From the NCBI RefSeq assembly GCF_040954645.1, contig NC_092806.1, positions 132,579,151 to 132,643,150 of the forward strand: a DNA stretch of 64,000 nt. The letters are read 5' to 3'. Origin of the DNA: Diabrotica undecimpunctata (taxonomy: Eukaryota; Arthropoda; Insecta; Coleoptera; Chrysomelidae). Under the pieces are notes generated by a model that saw nothing but the letters and a program-made list of their open reading frames with translations, ran no database searches and had not been told where the DNA came from. The position numbers and the translations under genes were made by a program. The first letter of the stretch is position 1. Each line of letters opens with the position of its first letter. Positions 20,315 through 32,096 of the stretch are shown here, one piece after another.

Positions 20315-21641
20315 ATGTCAGGAATCGGTGAAGCTAGTGCTAAGTGTAAAACACGTTTACATTTATCTGATGATGCCAAAGAAATTATTATGAATGTTTA
20401 TCAAACAATAAAAGAAGATAATTCAAATCCAGAAGACGGTAAATTTCTCATCAAGGCAACATCTCAATTGACAAGGATGCCATATACAACAGTGTGGAAA
20501 ATTGTTACAGATAGAATTCAACCTCGTAAAAAACGGAGTGACTTTTCTACATATAAAGCAGTAAATGAAAAAGACGCTGAGGTAATTAGAAGAGCAGTTT
20601 ATAATTTCTATTCAGAGAACCTAGTTCCAACGCTTAGTATGATCTACGATCAACTTGTTAAAGATTATTATATTATGTATTAGCCTTCAACTTTATCAAG
20701 GTTTTTGAATCACATTGGTTTTTGATAGATACAAGAAAATTAATAAGCGATCATCAACAATGGATTCCCCTCGAATTATTAACTGGAGAAACGAATACTT
20801 GGACGCTATATCTAAATTTAGAGATGAAGGAAGACCGATATTTTATCTGGATGAAAGATGGTTCGATAGTCCAACCAAAAAGGTTGGACAGACGACTCTA
20901 TTAAGTGTGCACCCAATTATCGAATTAATAGAGGTCAGCGAATAATTATTCTGAACATTGGATCTAAAAATGGCTAGCTTGGAGAAGAAAGTTTTTTACT
21001 ATCGACAAAAAACATTAAAGATTCAAATCTGCATTACCATGAAAATATGACAAGTGACTTGTTTAAGGATTGGTTTGAAAAGAAAGTGTTGCCAAATTTG
21101 CCTCCAAAAAGTGTCATTGTAATGGATAAGGCGACGTATCATAGCGAAAACATTAAAAAAATCCCCAGTGTAGGCTCAACGAAAAAACAAATATCGGATT
21201 TTTTGTATAAAAATGATTTGTACTTTTACTGAAATATATACAAAAAAAGAAATGTTGAAAGTTCTTCACACAAAAGTATTTGAGAAACAGTTTGTTATAG
21301 ACGAATTAACCAAACGTGATGGTCATATTATATTGCGATTATCTCCTTATTACTGTGTTTTCAACCTTATTGAATTAATCTGGAGCCAACTTAAGGGAAG
21401 TTTACTGCGAAACAACTGCTGTCCCAAATTTAGTAGCCAATCGGTATCACATGTTGTAGAAGAAATAAAAAAGTCCACTAGGAAACTAAGTTCCTGTAGC
21501 TGGCTATATACCAAGTATCACAAATTTTTTTTATTTGAAATCCTTTATAAAAGGTATATAATAAAATACCCAAACGGGCTGTATCACAAATACATTACAG
21601 AACGTTTTCGGAATTTAAATTCCATCATCAGTGTAACCTGA
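20315..21641 (+). pseudogene. Tc1/mariner-superfamily transposase (DDE_3 type), broken
   Basis: From ATG 20315 (MSGIGEASAKCKTRLHLSDD) the first 123 codons are open and include a helix-turn-helix-like region with TRMPYTTVWKIV, then ENLVPTLSMIYDQL. After frameshifts near 20690 the core continues: NWRNEYLDAISKFRDEGRPI, then YLDERWFD (first Asp) and VIVMDKATYHSENIKKI (second Asp). YTKKEMLKVLHTK, LRLSPYYCVFNLIELIW (Glu, normally FNPIELIW) and WSQLKG follow. All three acidic catalytic positions can be seen, but in three frames separated by at least four breaks. I did not find clear terminal inverted repeats, so element borders are unknown. Confidence 0.8.
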
Positions 21642-24503
21642 AAGTATACAACCACTTTAATTAAAGAGAACGTAAAATTTAAAATGTTGACTAAGGTTAT
21701 GCAAAATGTGGTTAATATTTACGAAGTATACATGCTATGAGCCACTAAAATATATGGGTGAAACCCCGTTAAATAATATTAATTTATAGATATGTTACAT
21801 TATATATTATTGCAAATTAGGATGTTTAAGTTACCGTTGGAATTGGTAACATGGCAATGTATGGCTCTACATAGGTTACATGGTCCTGAGACAAATTGTC
21901 TTCGAGGACCTGTTGAGAACAACTGATAAAAATGACAATATTGACGTGTAAGGACGGATGTCGGAACAAAGCAGTCAGTGCAACTTACGGTAGTTGTCTA
22001 AAAATGACAGAACCCAGCATTATTTAAAATTGAATAAGTTAAAATTATAATAATATAACAGTATCAACCATCAATGTTGTAGTCTGTAATGTGAATTTAT
22101 CCTATATTTATATTGAAAACCATTGAAAAAATTTGTTTTATAAATTAATGTAGGTAGACTGGAGTACGTGGAATTTTGTAGGTATCGATAGGCAACCAAC
22201 TATACATGTGTCTAAATTTATTTGTTCTTAACTAAAGATTTTAATAATAGGTCCTGTTTGTTATGAAACATTTGGTACCTAGGAAATAGTAAAAAAGATA
22301 TATGTAGGAAGATGGTTCTATAAAATTTATTGTTGAAGAGTGGTATAGTAAATAATATATTTGAATGTGTTAGAGTGAGATAATGTTATGTGTCGAGATA
22401 AAATTTGAATATGAAAAGAATGTTTTTGTAATGTAATGTTCATGTAGTGCTTAACTTACAAGGAATTTATGTTCATGTACTTATAACTTAAAAAAATCTA
22501 TTATATTTACCAGGTACCAAATGTTGTTTCTTGACATATATGGCCTTCCATGCTTAAGTGGACCTTTTAAAGTCAAAAATAATCTTTTTTGACAAAAACA
22601 TTCTTAAAAAAGAAAGCAGAAAAAGCAGCAAAAACGGAAACACGCGATTTTTCTTTCTTGTCCCATAACTTTTTTTCACGGAGTAGTGAATTCACACTTA
22701 TAGAAGTATTTAGGATTGAAAGTATCCGAGATAGGATTTTTCAAAGGTCTCCATTCACAACCTTTTTTAGCCATTTTCCCAATTTTTTCGCAAACATGCA
22801 ATGATAGATTACCAAGTAAGACAAAATGATTATCTTTAAAATGGAGTACAGTAGAAAGCTTGCGTACAAAAATTGCACGCCTCACCTTTAAAATCCATTT
22901 TAGTTTTTGTCGATAGGACACTCTAATTAAAAGCTTTTGACATTTTACCGTCGAGTTGATACAAAATTGATTTCGCACGCGTAACACATTTAAAATCGCT
23001 GGTCGCTTCAGGCGTTGTTTGTGAAAAAACGGTTGATTCTACAGAAAAATTGCTAATAAACATTTTTGATCAACATTATCTTAGCTTCATTTCTTGTTTG
23101 AAATATTTTTTTACGGCGTACAAACTCTTGGTAAATTGATGTTTTCCGTTCTCCACCTTATACGGGGTGGGGGGAGGAGGGTTTACAGGGAGCCCGCGGA
23201 TAGGAGTGGCCAATTTTTTTGTACGTTTTTTAAGATCTAAAAATTGACATTCTCGGCAAAATTCAGCTTGTTCGAATGATTTTTAGAGGTTCAGTGGCAT
23301 TTTTCTCTCTGAAGACTGCAGTATTCTTCTATGTAGAATATACTATTTTAAAGTACAGAAAATAAACCTTTTTTATTTAGTAATGCATATATCTAAATGT
23401 ACTAGAAAAAAGTTATAATGAGAAATTTTGTAAATCTTTAAAAGTAGAAAACTTTGAAGTTTAGTCCTAAACCCTAAATTGACCATTTTAAAGTTTATAT
23501 ACCTTTGTTAAATAAATTTATGGCACAAAAAAGAAAAATTGCTTGTGCTTCTGTTTTTTTGCTTGGTTTTTTAAATAAATTTTTGTCAAAAAAAAATTAT
23601 TTTTGATTTTAAAATGTGACATTTTGATAGGAAATTTAATTTTGAACAACTTTTCTGTACATGTATATGTACCATATGAAACAATAATATCTCTTATCTG
23701 TTGTAGTTCCTTATAGCAATATTTTTTTGAACAAAATCATAGCCTATAAAGTTCTTCGTTACATCTAATGTTCCGGCCTGGAAATTTAGTAGGCATGGGC
23801 AAATTTAACATAATATATCATTTACAGCGCTTCTGTTGGTAATCTGAAACTAAAGTGTCTTGGAACTACTATATACAGATGATTTTTTTCTTGTGGCATA
23901 TCTAAATTAAATATCACTACATACAGAACAAAATGCATAAAAACATACTTTACATACAAACACAGAAATCTATTTTATTCATAACAAAATTCTTAAACTG
24001 TGCAACCATCATGACACGAAGTTGTATTTGTGGTTATCTGCTACAAAACGAAAAGGATACAGTATAAAAAATATTTAAGCTCTAAGAAGTTTTAATGTAG
24101 ATCAAACTGTTTAATGTAGATCAAAAACATGTGAGACCGACCGAACTCATGGTTCTGTGGTTGATTACATGTATTATCGAAAGGAAAAATAATTATGAAA
24201 GGAATATGAGCATTAATTTCTTCATAAGTTGAAGGGATTGTGAAGTACCAGGTCGATGACCTACCAACTAATGGTTTACGATAGTCAATTTTAATAGTGA
24301 AATTTAATTCAAAGTTTAATTACCTAATGCAATTTTAAAACTCAATGAAGTCTAATTAAAATGTTTTTAGAGTTGTTATTAAATATCATTAGTATATTTT
24401 CGGATTTCATGAACGCAATTCTAAAAAGGATTAAATATCATAATAAATAATTACTTGAATGTATATCGTTTTATCGACAAAATAACGAGAACCTTTTCCA
24501 TCA

Positions 24504-24504
<1 letters not shown>
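21642..24504. other. 2.9-kb stretch without a recognised gene
   Basis: AT-rich DNA with no protein similarity that I can identify. A short G-rich patch (ggggtggggggaggagggt) lies near 23165. A duplicated word, agatcaaa..tgtttaatgta, occurs at 24098-24130. The rest appears unstructured. Confidence 0.45.

Positions 24505-24576
<72 letters not shown>
24505..24576. repeat. (TA)36 microsatellite
   Basis: An uninterrupted run of TA dinucleotides, about 36 units, just left of the palindromic insertion. Confidence 0.97.
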
Positions 24577-24577
<1 letters not shown>

Positions 24578-24600
24578 TTAAACAAACTTATATATGCAGG

Positions 24601-24884
24601 ATTAATTACTATTTAACTGGGAATAAGCCACAATTAAAGGTTAAAATACGTTTATTGACGTTTCAATTTCCACTTCGGAAATCGTTCTCAAAATACAAAC
24701 ATTAGTAAATTAAACAAATTTTTTTTAAAAAAATTTGTTTAATTTACTAATGTTTGTATTTTGAGAACGATTTCCGAAGTGGAAATTGAAACGTCAATAA
24801 ACGTATTTTAACCTTTAATTGTGGCTTATTCCCAGTTAAATAGTAATTAATTTAAAATGCCACAAGAAAATAGCTTCAGAACAA
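24601..24884. mobile_element. Inverted-repeat retroelement fragment, possibly Penelope-like
   Basis: Two 125-bp arms (24601-24725 and 24727-24851) are perfect inverted copies as far as I can read, meeting at a T/A run. A 33-bp tail follows the right arm. The whole is flanked by a 12-bp direct repeat tatatatgcagg at 24589-24600 and 24885-24896. A single arm recurs at 53490-53600. The arm contains a hairpin (atttccgaagtggaaat) followed by GAAACGTCAATAAACG, a sequence I associate with ends of Penelope-like retroelements. That association is from memory and is not proven here. Confidence 0.6.
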
Positions 24885-24896
24885 TATATATGCAGG

Positions 24897-25369
24897 GTTG
24901 GCCACTCAAAAGAATTGGCAACCTTCATAGGATTTTGTGAAAATGGTAAAACAGGTCGATTTTGATTCTAAAGGGGTCATCTTCTAACGATATAGATATC
25001 TGTCAATTGTCAATCCTCTCCCATTCAGTACCCCAATCCTTAAATTTTAAATCGGGAATACACCATTTGTGGCACATTGTTAGACATGTATTTCTATTAT
25101 TTTTAGTATTATTTTTTTCGATATTAACTCCACTCTTGTGAAAAATATCAGTTTATTGAAAGTGTTACACCTATTAAAAAACTAAACATAACGCCTATTT
25201 TTTGCTGGTGCCAGTTTCTCTAGTCATGTCATGTCAAAAACTACAATAAAACGAATTTGAAAACATTAATAGAAAACTTTATTAAATGTAAGGTAAATAA
25301 AATGAACTTAATTTTAAATTAATAAATTTATAATTCACAACAGTTTACTTATCAGCTATAACTATTTAG
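24897..25369. other. Flank without a recognised gene
   Basis: No protein similarity between the palindromic insertion and the pogo-like element. Confidence 0.45.
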
Positions 25370-25588
25370 GGGAGAGTAGTACACAGTGAAACAAAAAAAA
25401 AAGTTTTTGAGTTCAAAAAATTTATTTTTGAATTAAAAGGAAAATTTTCAAAGCAATATGTTACACTAATTGGGGGATAAAGGGGTAGAATGCGAAAACA
25501 TGGAGTTGAATCCAGTTTACTCCAATTAGCCTCTTCTACTCAAATCCGACTCTCACCTTCATGCTGGTATCCCCTGTAAACCGAGCAA

Positions 25589-25630
25589 CCCAACTGGAGA
25601 TCCGGTATCCAACCCGGGTGGAAAGTTGGG
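25589..25630 (+). other. Candidate RNA stem in the RTE 5' UTR
   Basis: CCCAACT (25589-25595) and AGTTGGG (25624-25630) can form seven Watson-Crick pairs around a 28-nt loop. The homologous stem at 16275-16316 keeps the pairing with different bases. It may be part of a promoter, an internal ribosome entry structure or a self-cleaving RNA; the sequence does not say which. Confidence 0.45.
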
Positions 25631-25720
25631 TCGGGAACTGACGAGAGCGGGTGAAATGGCCCTCCGAAAAGGGGGTTTGGCGTTGGGTTAACTACCCAAC
25701 CCTGTAAAAAACCTTTTGTT

Positions 25721-28714
25721 ATGAGAGCTACAAAGAAGGAAACCGGACTGTCTAACCTACGACGAACTCGCAAACGAAATAAGGATAATGATTTAAAGAT
25801 TTGCACCTGGAACGTAAAAAGCCTTTATCAGCCTGGAGCCACTGCTCTGCTCATACAAGAAATGAATAATGCCAAAGCAGATATCATTGCTTTACAGGAA
25901 ATGAGGTGGATTAGTTCAGGCATCCTGGAAAAAAATAACTGCAATATTTACTACAGTGGACATCCTACCCGACACGAATTTGGTACCGGATTTATTGTAA
26001 GCAGCAAGGTCAAACATAGTGTAATCGATTTCAAAGCTATTGATCATAGGATATGTCGAATAAGACTTAAAGGGAAGTTCGCTAATATAAGCATTATTAG
26101 CATCCATGCTCCAACGGAAGAAAAAGAGGATAATGAAAAAGACATGTTCTATGAGGCACTAGACCGAGAGTACGATCAGTGCCCAAAAAATGACATTAAA
26201 ATAATAGCAGGAGACTTTAATGCCAAAGTCGGAAGAGAGAATATATTTTCGCCCACCATCGGAAAAGAGAGCCTACACGTAGAATCTAATGATAACGGTC
26301 TCAGAATCATAAACTTTGCGATGTCTAAGAACATGGTTATAGCTGGGACAAGATTTCCCCATAAAGATATACATAAGGGAACTTGGAAATCTCCTGATAA
26401 TGAAACGATTAACCAAATAGATCATATAATCATCGATGCAAGACACTGCTCTAACTTATTAGATGTTAGGTCTTTTAGAGGAGCAAACATAGATAGTGAT
26501 CATTATCTAGTTAAAACACGATTTAAGGAGAGAATATCCAATTTAAAAAAGGAGATGGGAAGAAGGAGAGAAAAAATCGACATTAATAAACTAAAAGATC
26601 CCGACATTGCAAATGTATACAGACAGCAAATAGAAGACCAAATAAGGACAAAAAACTTAGAAGAAGAAGAAGATATTAACCAACTATGGGCAAATATACG
26701 AGATATTGTGTTACAGAAATCCGTTGAAATATTGGGCAAAACCAAATCAGAAAAAAGAAATCATTGGTTTGATCATGAGTGCGAAATGGCCACAAATAGA
26801 AAGAACGCAGCATATCAAAAAACCATTGACGCAGGTTGTACACGGAGAAAAAAAGAAGAGTATAGACGTCTTAGAAGAGAGGAAAAACGTATCCATCGAC
26901 GTAAGAAGAGGGAATACGAACAGAACACTCTCAGTGAGATACAAAGTTTATTCGATAAAAATGGAACGAGGAAATACTACAAATCCTTAAATATTAGCCG
27001 TCGAGAATTTAAACCACGATTAAAAATTTGTAAAGACACTAACGGTGAAATTCTACATGATAAAAACTCAGTTCTTAACAGATGGGCACAACATTTCAGC
27101 GAACATCTAAATATAAACGATATTGAAGGAGAGTACAATATAGAAAATGAACAAAATATACAACGTCAATTACACAGTGAAGACCCAACAAGAAGAGAAG
27201 TGTCAGATGCGATCCTAAAACTCAAAGACAATAAAGCCCCAGGAATCGATGACATCTGTTCGGAAATGTATAAAAAAGGTGGTGATCAACTTTTTGCAGC
27301 AATCCATAAACTAATAGTACTTATATGGCAGAATGAACGGGTACCAGAAGAGTGGCTGAAGGGAATAATATGTCCATTGCATAAAAAGGGGGATCAACTG
27401 GAGTGTAAGAACTATAGAGGCATTACTCTGTTAGCATCTGCGTATAAGATCTTCGGCAATGTATTATCTGAAAGACTTAAACATTTTACAAAGGATATTG
27501 TTGGTCAATATCAATGCGGATTTACTGCTGGAAAGTCAACTACACATCAAATTCAAGCACATAGGCAGATTCTAGAAAAGTCACTAGAATATAACATAGA
27601 AACACACCATCTCTTCGTTGACTTCAAAGCAGCCTATGACAGTGTAAAAAGAACTGCATTATATAATGCAATGATAGACTTTGGGATCCCACCTAAGTTA
27701 GTTAAGTTGACCCACCTAACAATGCAAAACGTAAGCTCATGCGTTAGAATTGAAGGAGAAAACTCTACGTTCTTTGACATTAATAATGGTCTAAGACAGG
27801 GGGACGCGTTGGCGTGTCTGCTCTTTAATATTGCCTTGGAAAAGGCAATCAGACAATTAAATATTAGAATGAATGGAACTATTTTTAATAGATCGACGCA
27901 AATTCTCGCATTCGCTGACGATATAGTTATAGTGGGCAGAAGTATGAGAGACATGGTGCAGTGTTTTACAAGGCTTGCGGATGCAGCAAGTGAATTAGGA
28001 CTTGTGGTAAACGAGGAAAAAACCAAATATATGTTGGTTTCTAAAAACCCTCGAAATATCCAAGAAATAATTCAAATTAACAACCATACCTTTGAGCAAG
28101 TCAAAGAATTTACATATCTTGGATCGCTAGTAAACGCAACAAACACGACAAGCGACGAAATAAAAAGACGCATAGCAATAGCAAACAGAACTGTTCACGG
28201 CCTCCGGAGACATTTAAAAAATAAAAATATAAAACGTGCACTAAAGCTTAATATATACAGGACCTTAATAAGACCAGTTTTGATATATGGAGCTGAAACG
28301 TGGATCTTATCTCAAAATGATAAAAGACTTCTTGGTATTTTTGAGAGAAAAATTCTTAGAAAGATTTTTGGGGCCGTAAATGAAAATGGGCTATGGCGTC
28401 GAAGATACAACTTTGAACTGTATTAGTTATACACCGATCCAGATATTGTGAAATTCGTTAAAGTGCAGAGACTTAGATGGGCTGGACACATTGCTAGGAT
28501 GTCAGATCACGAATACACGAAGAGATTAACATTTTCACAACCAGAGGGCACAAGAAGCAGAGGACGACCACGAATGAGATGGATTGATGATGTGGAAGAA
28601 GACCTACAGATTCTAGGGGTTAGCAGATGGAGGGAAGTTGCCAGGAATCGACAGGAGTGGCGACTTCTTTGTGAGCAGGCCAAGATCCACAACGGATTGT
28701 CGAGCCACTTATGA
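25721..28714 (+). pseudogene. RTE-like endonuclease-reverse transcriptase, one in-frame stop
   Basis: The frame starts at ATG 25721 and runs to TGA 28712-28714, about 997 codons, interrupted only by TAG at 28424-28426. Endonuclease motifs are all present: CTWNVKSL, LQEMRW, IHAPTEE, GDFNAKVG, HKGTW, NQIDHIIID and DSDHYLV. A basic linker contains HWFDHEC. Reverse transcriptase shows NKAPGIDDICSEM, CPLHKKGD, NYRGITLLASAYK, FVDFKAAYDS, NGLRQGDALACLLFN, AFADDIVIVG and EEKTKYMLV, then FTYLGSLVNA and RPVLIYGAETW. After the stop the same frame continues to QRLRWAGHIARMSD and GRPRMRWIDDVEEDL. The protein would copy its own RNA at a nicked target. Truncation at the stop removes about 95 residues. Confidence 0.92.
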
Positions 28715-28906
28715 TGATGATGTTACACTAATTATTTCTTTAACATCCTTAGGACGAAATTCGTTAAAAATTCACATATGTAATGAAAAAATAATAGATC
28801 TTAAAGAAAAAATGCCGAAAATTGTTGCACTGTGTACCGCAATCGGTACACAGTGAAACATATAACATCTAGTGTCTTAAGAAAAGATTTTGATCACGTA
28901 AATCTC

Positions 28907-30760
28907 TTATTGAACATCTAACGATCCAACGTCAATATTAAATTTGTAATAAACTGCCAAGAGTTGATTTTTCACTGAAACCGGTTGAGGTATAACCATT
29001 TTTATATCAACTTTATTCACTAGAGCTAACTCAGGCTGTGAAGGAAAGCGAAAAGAACCACCCTTTTTGTCACATTTTCGTAAATATGAAATTTCATAAT
29101 CATTTTGGACAATAATATCGGTAAGTAGTTTTCCAACATAGTGGACCTTTTTAGGAAAATGTATCAACACAAAATCGACCTTATTAGCACTTCGAAAATA
29201 TTCAAATTCTTCATCAGGTTGTTCAAAAATCCAATTATCATCATCATCTGACGAGTCGGTTAGTTGGTTGTTGTAGGGAATTTCTTTAAACGATCTTTAT
29301 CCTTTTTACTAATTAGTGCTTTCCCTGTTCCTCTTTCTTTCTCTATCAGCGCATCTTTCTCGGGTGTGTCAGTAATTTTTGTAGTAATTGTGCTTTTACC
29401 TCGCTTTCTAGGTTTCCTGTTAGCTTTACGAGGTGGTGCTTTTGGATAAACTCGAAGTTTTCTGGACTAGCAAATGTGGGAAGTTTATTATCCATAGTTC
29501 TTCCCGTTGTAGCCTGTCAGATACTGCTGATGTTAAAAAGTCTGTGTCGTCAAAGATTAGATAATTAAATGAATAAATTCCACTTTTTCTGGAATCCTGA
29601 TATTATATTGGAAGGGGTTGAGGATTTTGCATGAGCTTTTCCAACACATTCGGCTATTCGGTAAATAGTCATGGGAATTCCAGGATGTCGTAGGGGCCAA
29701 GAATCAATACCAGCATTGTAATCTGCTTTAAATGGTCCAAAGACCGATATATCTAGGCTGCATTTTGTGACTACAGTGTGGAGATAGGTGTCAAAATAGT
29801 CACACCTGCAGCTCGAGCTTTTTCAACAACGGCAACTGATATATGGCTTTCATGAATGTCATATATTAGAACGAAAGGATTGTCAGCTGTACTATGTGAA
29901 CGCTTTATGAAATCGTCAAGAACATGTGAAAAGAGTTCGGCCGTCATCCAACCATTGGGCGTTGCTAATCCCAGTGTACCTGGAGGTGCTCCAGCTACCA
30001 TGTGAGTTTTGAAATATTTGTTCGTAAACCCCATTGCTGGGGAAAGGTATGTGCCGTTAGCACAAATGATTGCGCAAGTTAGTACTAGAGGTTTACGTTC
30101 GGCATTGCTACATTGACTAACTTGTTTGGAACCCTATTCAGCTACAATTTTTCTGAAGTTTTGCACAGTGCTAGTACCCGTTTCATCAAGATTAAAAATT
30201 CTATATGCATTAGCTACTTGAGGTTTCTTTTCAAATATTTGGTGTAGATGATTAAAGAATAATTTCACATTGTGTGAGTTAAACGAAGTGAATCTGCTTA
30301 AACTGCAGGCTTCCGGCTGAAGCATGCTAAGATTAATTCGTATTTTCATAAATTGTCGTAGCCAATCAACCCCAGCTTGCTTGTTTTCTGTTCAAGATTC
30401 AGGAACAACCAGTTTGTTTACATCCGCCATCTCCCAAGCAAGCCTTCTGCACTCTTTTGTGGACAATCCATATGCCATTTTACTGCAGGTATTAATATAC
30501 TCTGCTAATCTTACTTCCTGTTTCTCTGTAAAAATTTGTCGGATGGAATAATTGGGTGAAATTTTTATATTTGCGTCAGGATTTTTACGTTTATTGAGAA
30601 AGTATCGTCGTGAAGTTACAAAACTAATATTATATCTTTCGGCTGCTCCACGTAGAGAATAAGTTTCCTCTAATACCAACTTTGTGGCAGCAGCGATTAC
30701 ATCTGCAGATGTATTCCCTATTTTCCTAGACGTTCGCTTTCTCACCATCTGAAATACCAA
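28907..30760 (-). pseudogene. pogo/Tigger-like (DDE_1) transposase, broken
   Basis: N-terminal part (30760-30392): MVRKRTSRKIGNTSADVIAA and SLRGAAERYNIS, a psq-like helix-turn-helix, then GLSTKECRRLAWEMAD. Core: IFNLDETGTSTVQNF (first Asp), YFKTHMVAGAPPGTLGLATP, NGWMTAELF, and VLIYDIHESHISVAVVEKA (second Asp, usually DNHxSH). The third Asp, in PLDISVFGPFK, survives only in another frame because two bases appear lost near 29757. A Lys/Arg-rich linker (PRKANRKPRKRGKST) and C-terminal block VHYVGKLL, YEISYLRKC and FRFPSQPELALV complete the family pattern. There are at least four frameshifts or stops. Confidence 0.87.
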
Positions 30761-30865
30761 AATAACAAATTGTTGCTAAAAATTTATAATATTAATTTAT
30801 AATATTGCAGTACACAATGAAACGCGTATCACTGTGTATCACATAACACTGTTTCAGTGTTATGT

Positions 30866-31291
30866 GCTACAAAAGCTAAAGTCATCAGGCAGGCTGCAGT
30901 TAGCTTGAAGCCTTATGAAATATCATTTAGGGTAAATTGTTTAAATTTTTCCTATTTCAATTGCATAATAATGAAATTATGTGATACTTACTTTTTCATA
31001 TTAATAGCACGAATCCATCTTTTTCTTTTCTCTAATTTATATGTAATCTTTGAAACCTATAAAAACTACACTCACTATTTTTGCTATTATTAGCACAATT
31101 AAATACGCAACATGTATTTGCACCCATTTTTGATTGCCAGGACGCTGGAACTCACTTAAGGCATGGGTGTATGTTACCTAAAGTAAAATTTAATTAAATA
31201 TTAAACATCAAATATTAATAACAACATTATGTACAATCTTTGTTAACCTTATGTATTTTAAAAGGTTTTTACCCTAATATTTTGGTGGCTC
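30866..31291. other. Flank and 5' part of a dispersed repeat
   Basis: From about 31150 the sequence resembles 60330-60390 (ggtttttaccctaatatttt against ggttttttacccaaatattt, then tggctca). It is the left half of the repeat that the next element interrupts. Confidence 0.5.
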
Positions 31292-31303
31292 AGGCATGTT
31301 AAC

Positions 31304-32084
31304 TGATACTGATGCTAATGACACTGTGATTCTAGCAAGTAGCATGGAGGAACTGAGTTGCCTAATGAGTAAGATACAAAAAACAAGTGCACAATACGGA
31401 CTCAGACTAAATATCACAAAAACCAAATGGATGTTAGTAAGCAAAACCCAACAACCACCACAGCAACTGATATTAGACAATGAAAGAATTGAACACGTGG
31501 ATTCGTACATTTACTTGGGAACAACAGTTAACTTAAATTGGGATCAAGCGAAGGAAATACGTATAAGAATAAAAAAGGCAAGAGCATCGTTCACTAGCAT
31601 GAAGCAAATTTTCACCTCTAAAAGCCTCACCCTACCTCTCAAAATTTGACTTCAGAAATGTTATGTATTCCCGGTTTTGTTATATGGAATGGAGGCGTGG
31701 ACAATGACCGCAACATTGATGAAAAAAGTAGAGGCCTTCGAAATGTGGGCTTACCGACGTATATTACGTATATCCTAGACTGAGCACGTGACCAACGAAG
31801 AGGTACTACGCCGGATAGGTAAAGAGAGAGAGGTAGGAATAAGTATAAAGAAAAGAAAGTTGGAATACTTGGGTCACGTTATGAGACATAATAAATATAG
31901 AGTACTACAACTGATCGTTCAAGGGAAAATAGACAGCAGAAGGGGTCCAGGGAGGAGAAGACACTCGTGGCTCCAAAACTTGCGGCAATGGTTCGGATTG
32001 TCATCTGCTGAACTATTCAAAGTCAGAATAGCCATGTTGATTGCCAACGTTCGGAACGGACAAGGCACATGAAGAAGAAGAAGA
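31304..32084 (+). mobile_element. 5'-truncated non-LTR element, (GAA)n tail, 12-bp TSD
   Basis: Flanked by aggcatgttaac at 31292-31303 and 32085-32096. It encodes the second half of reverse transcriptase and the C-terminus: ANDTVILASSMEELSCLMSK (catalytic box changed from ADD to AND), LRLNITKTKWMLV, YIYLGTTVNLNWDQ, PVLLYGMEAWTMT, AYRRILRIS, KLEYLGHVMRHNKYR, GPGRRRHSWLQNLRQWFG and IANVRNGQGT. One stop follows LPLKI and another follows RILRIS. The 3' end is ggcacatgaagaagaagaag, the family tail. It is the longest copy of this family in the window. Confidence 0.88.
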
Positions 32085-32096
32085 AGGCATGTTAAC

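Larger units (their letters stand above)
25472..28719 (+). mobile_element. Full-length RTE-like retrotransposon with 14-bp TSD
   Basis: A 3248-bp insertion is flanked by atgttacactaatt at 25458-25471 and 28720-28733. It starts with gggggataaagggg, has a 249-bp 5' UTR, one long coding region and a (TGATGA) tail that overlaps the stop codon. The first base of the right repeat could also belong to the tail. The flanks belong to the pogo-like element, so this insertion is younger than that transposon. The perfect duplication and near-intact coding region point to recent movement. Confidence 0.92.
25370..30865 (-). mobile_element. pogo/Tigger-like DNA transposon split by an RTE insertion
   Basis: Transposase pieces run on the minus strand from 30760 to 28907, and the element's 3' part is cut by the RTE insertion at 25472-28719. 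The proposed left end lies at about 25370 (ggggagagtagtacacagtg) and the right end at about 30850. Read inward from the right, gtgatacacagtgatac resembles gtagtacacagtgaaac on the left with three differences in 17. The word gtacacagtgaaac also occurs at 28846-28859, and with one change at 30810-30823. Exact ends and the TA target duplication are not certain. Confidence 0.6.

Noticed and set aside
22589..22987. Short open frames on both strands near 22.6-23.0 kb
   Set aside because: Low-complexity composition with no recognisable motif or homologous copy in the window.
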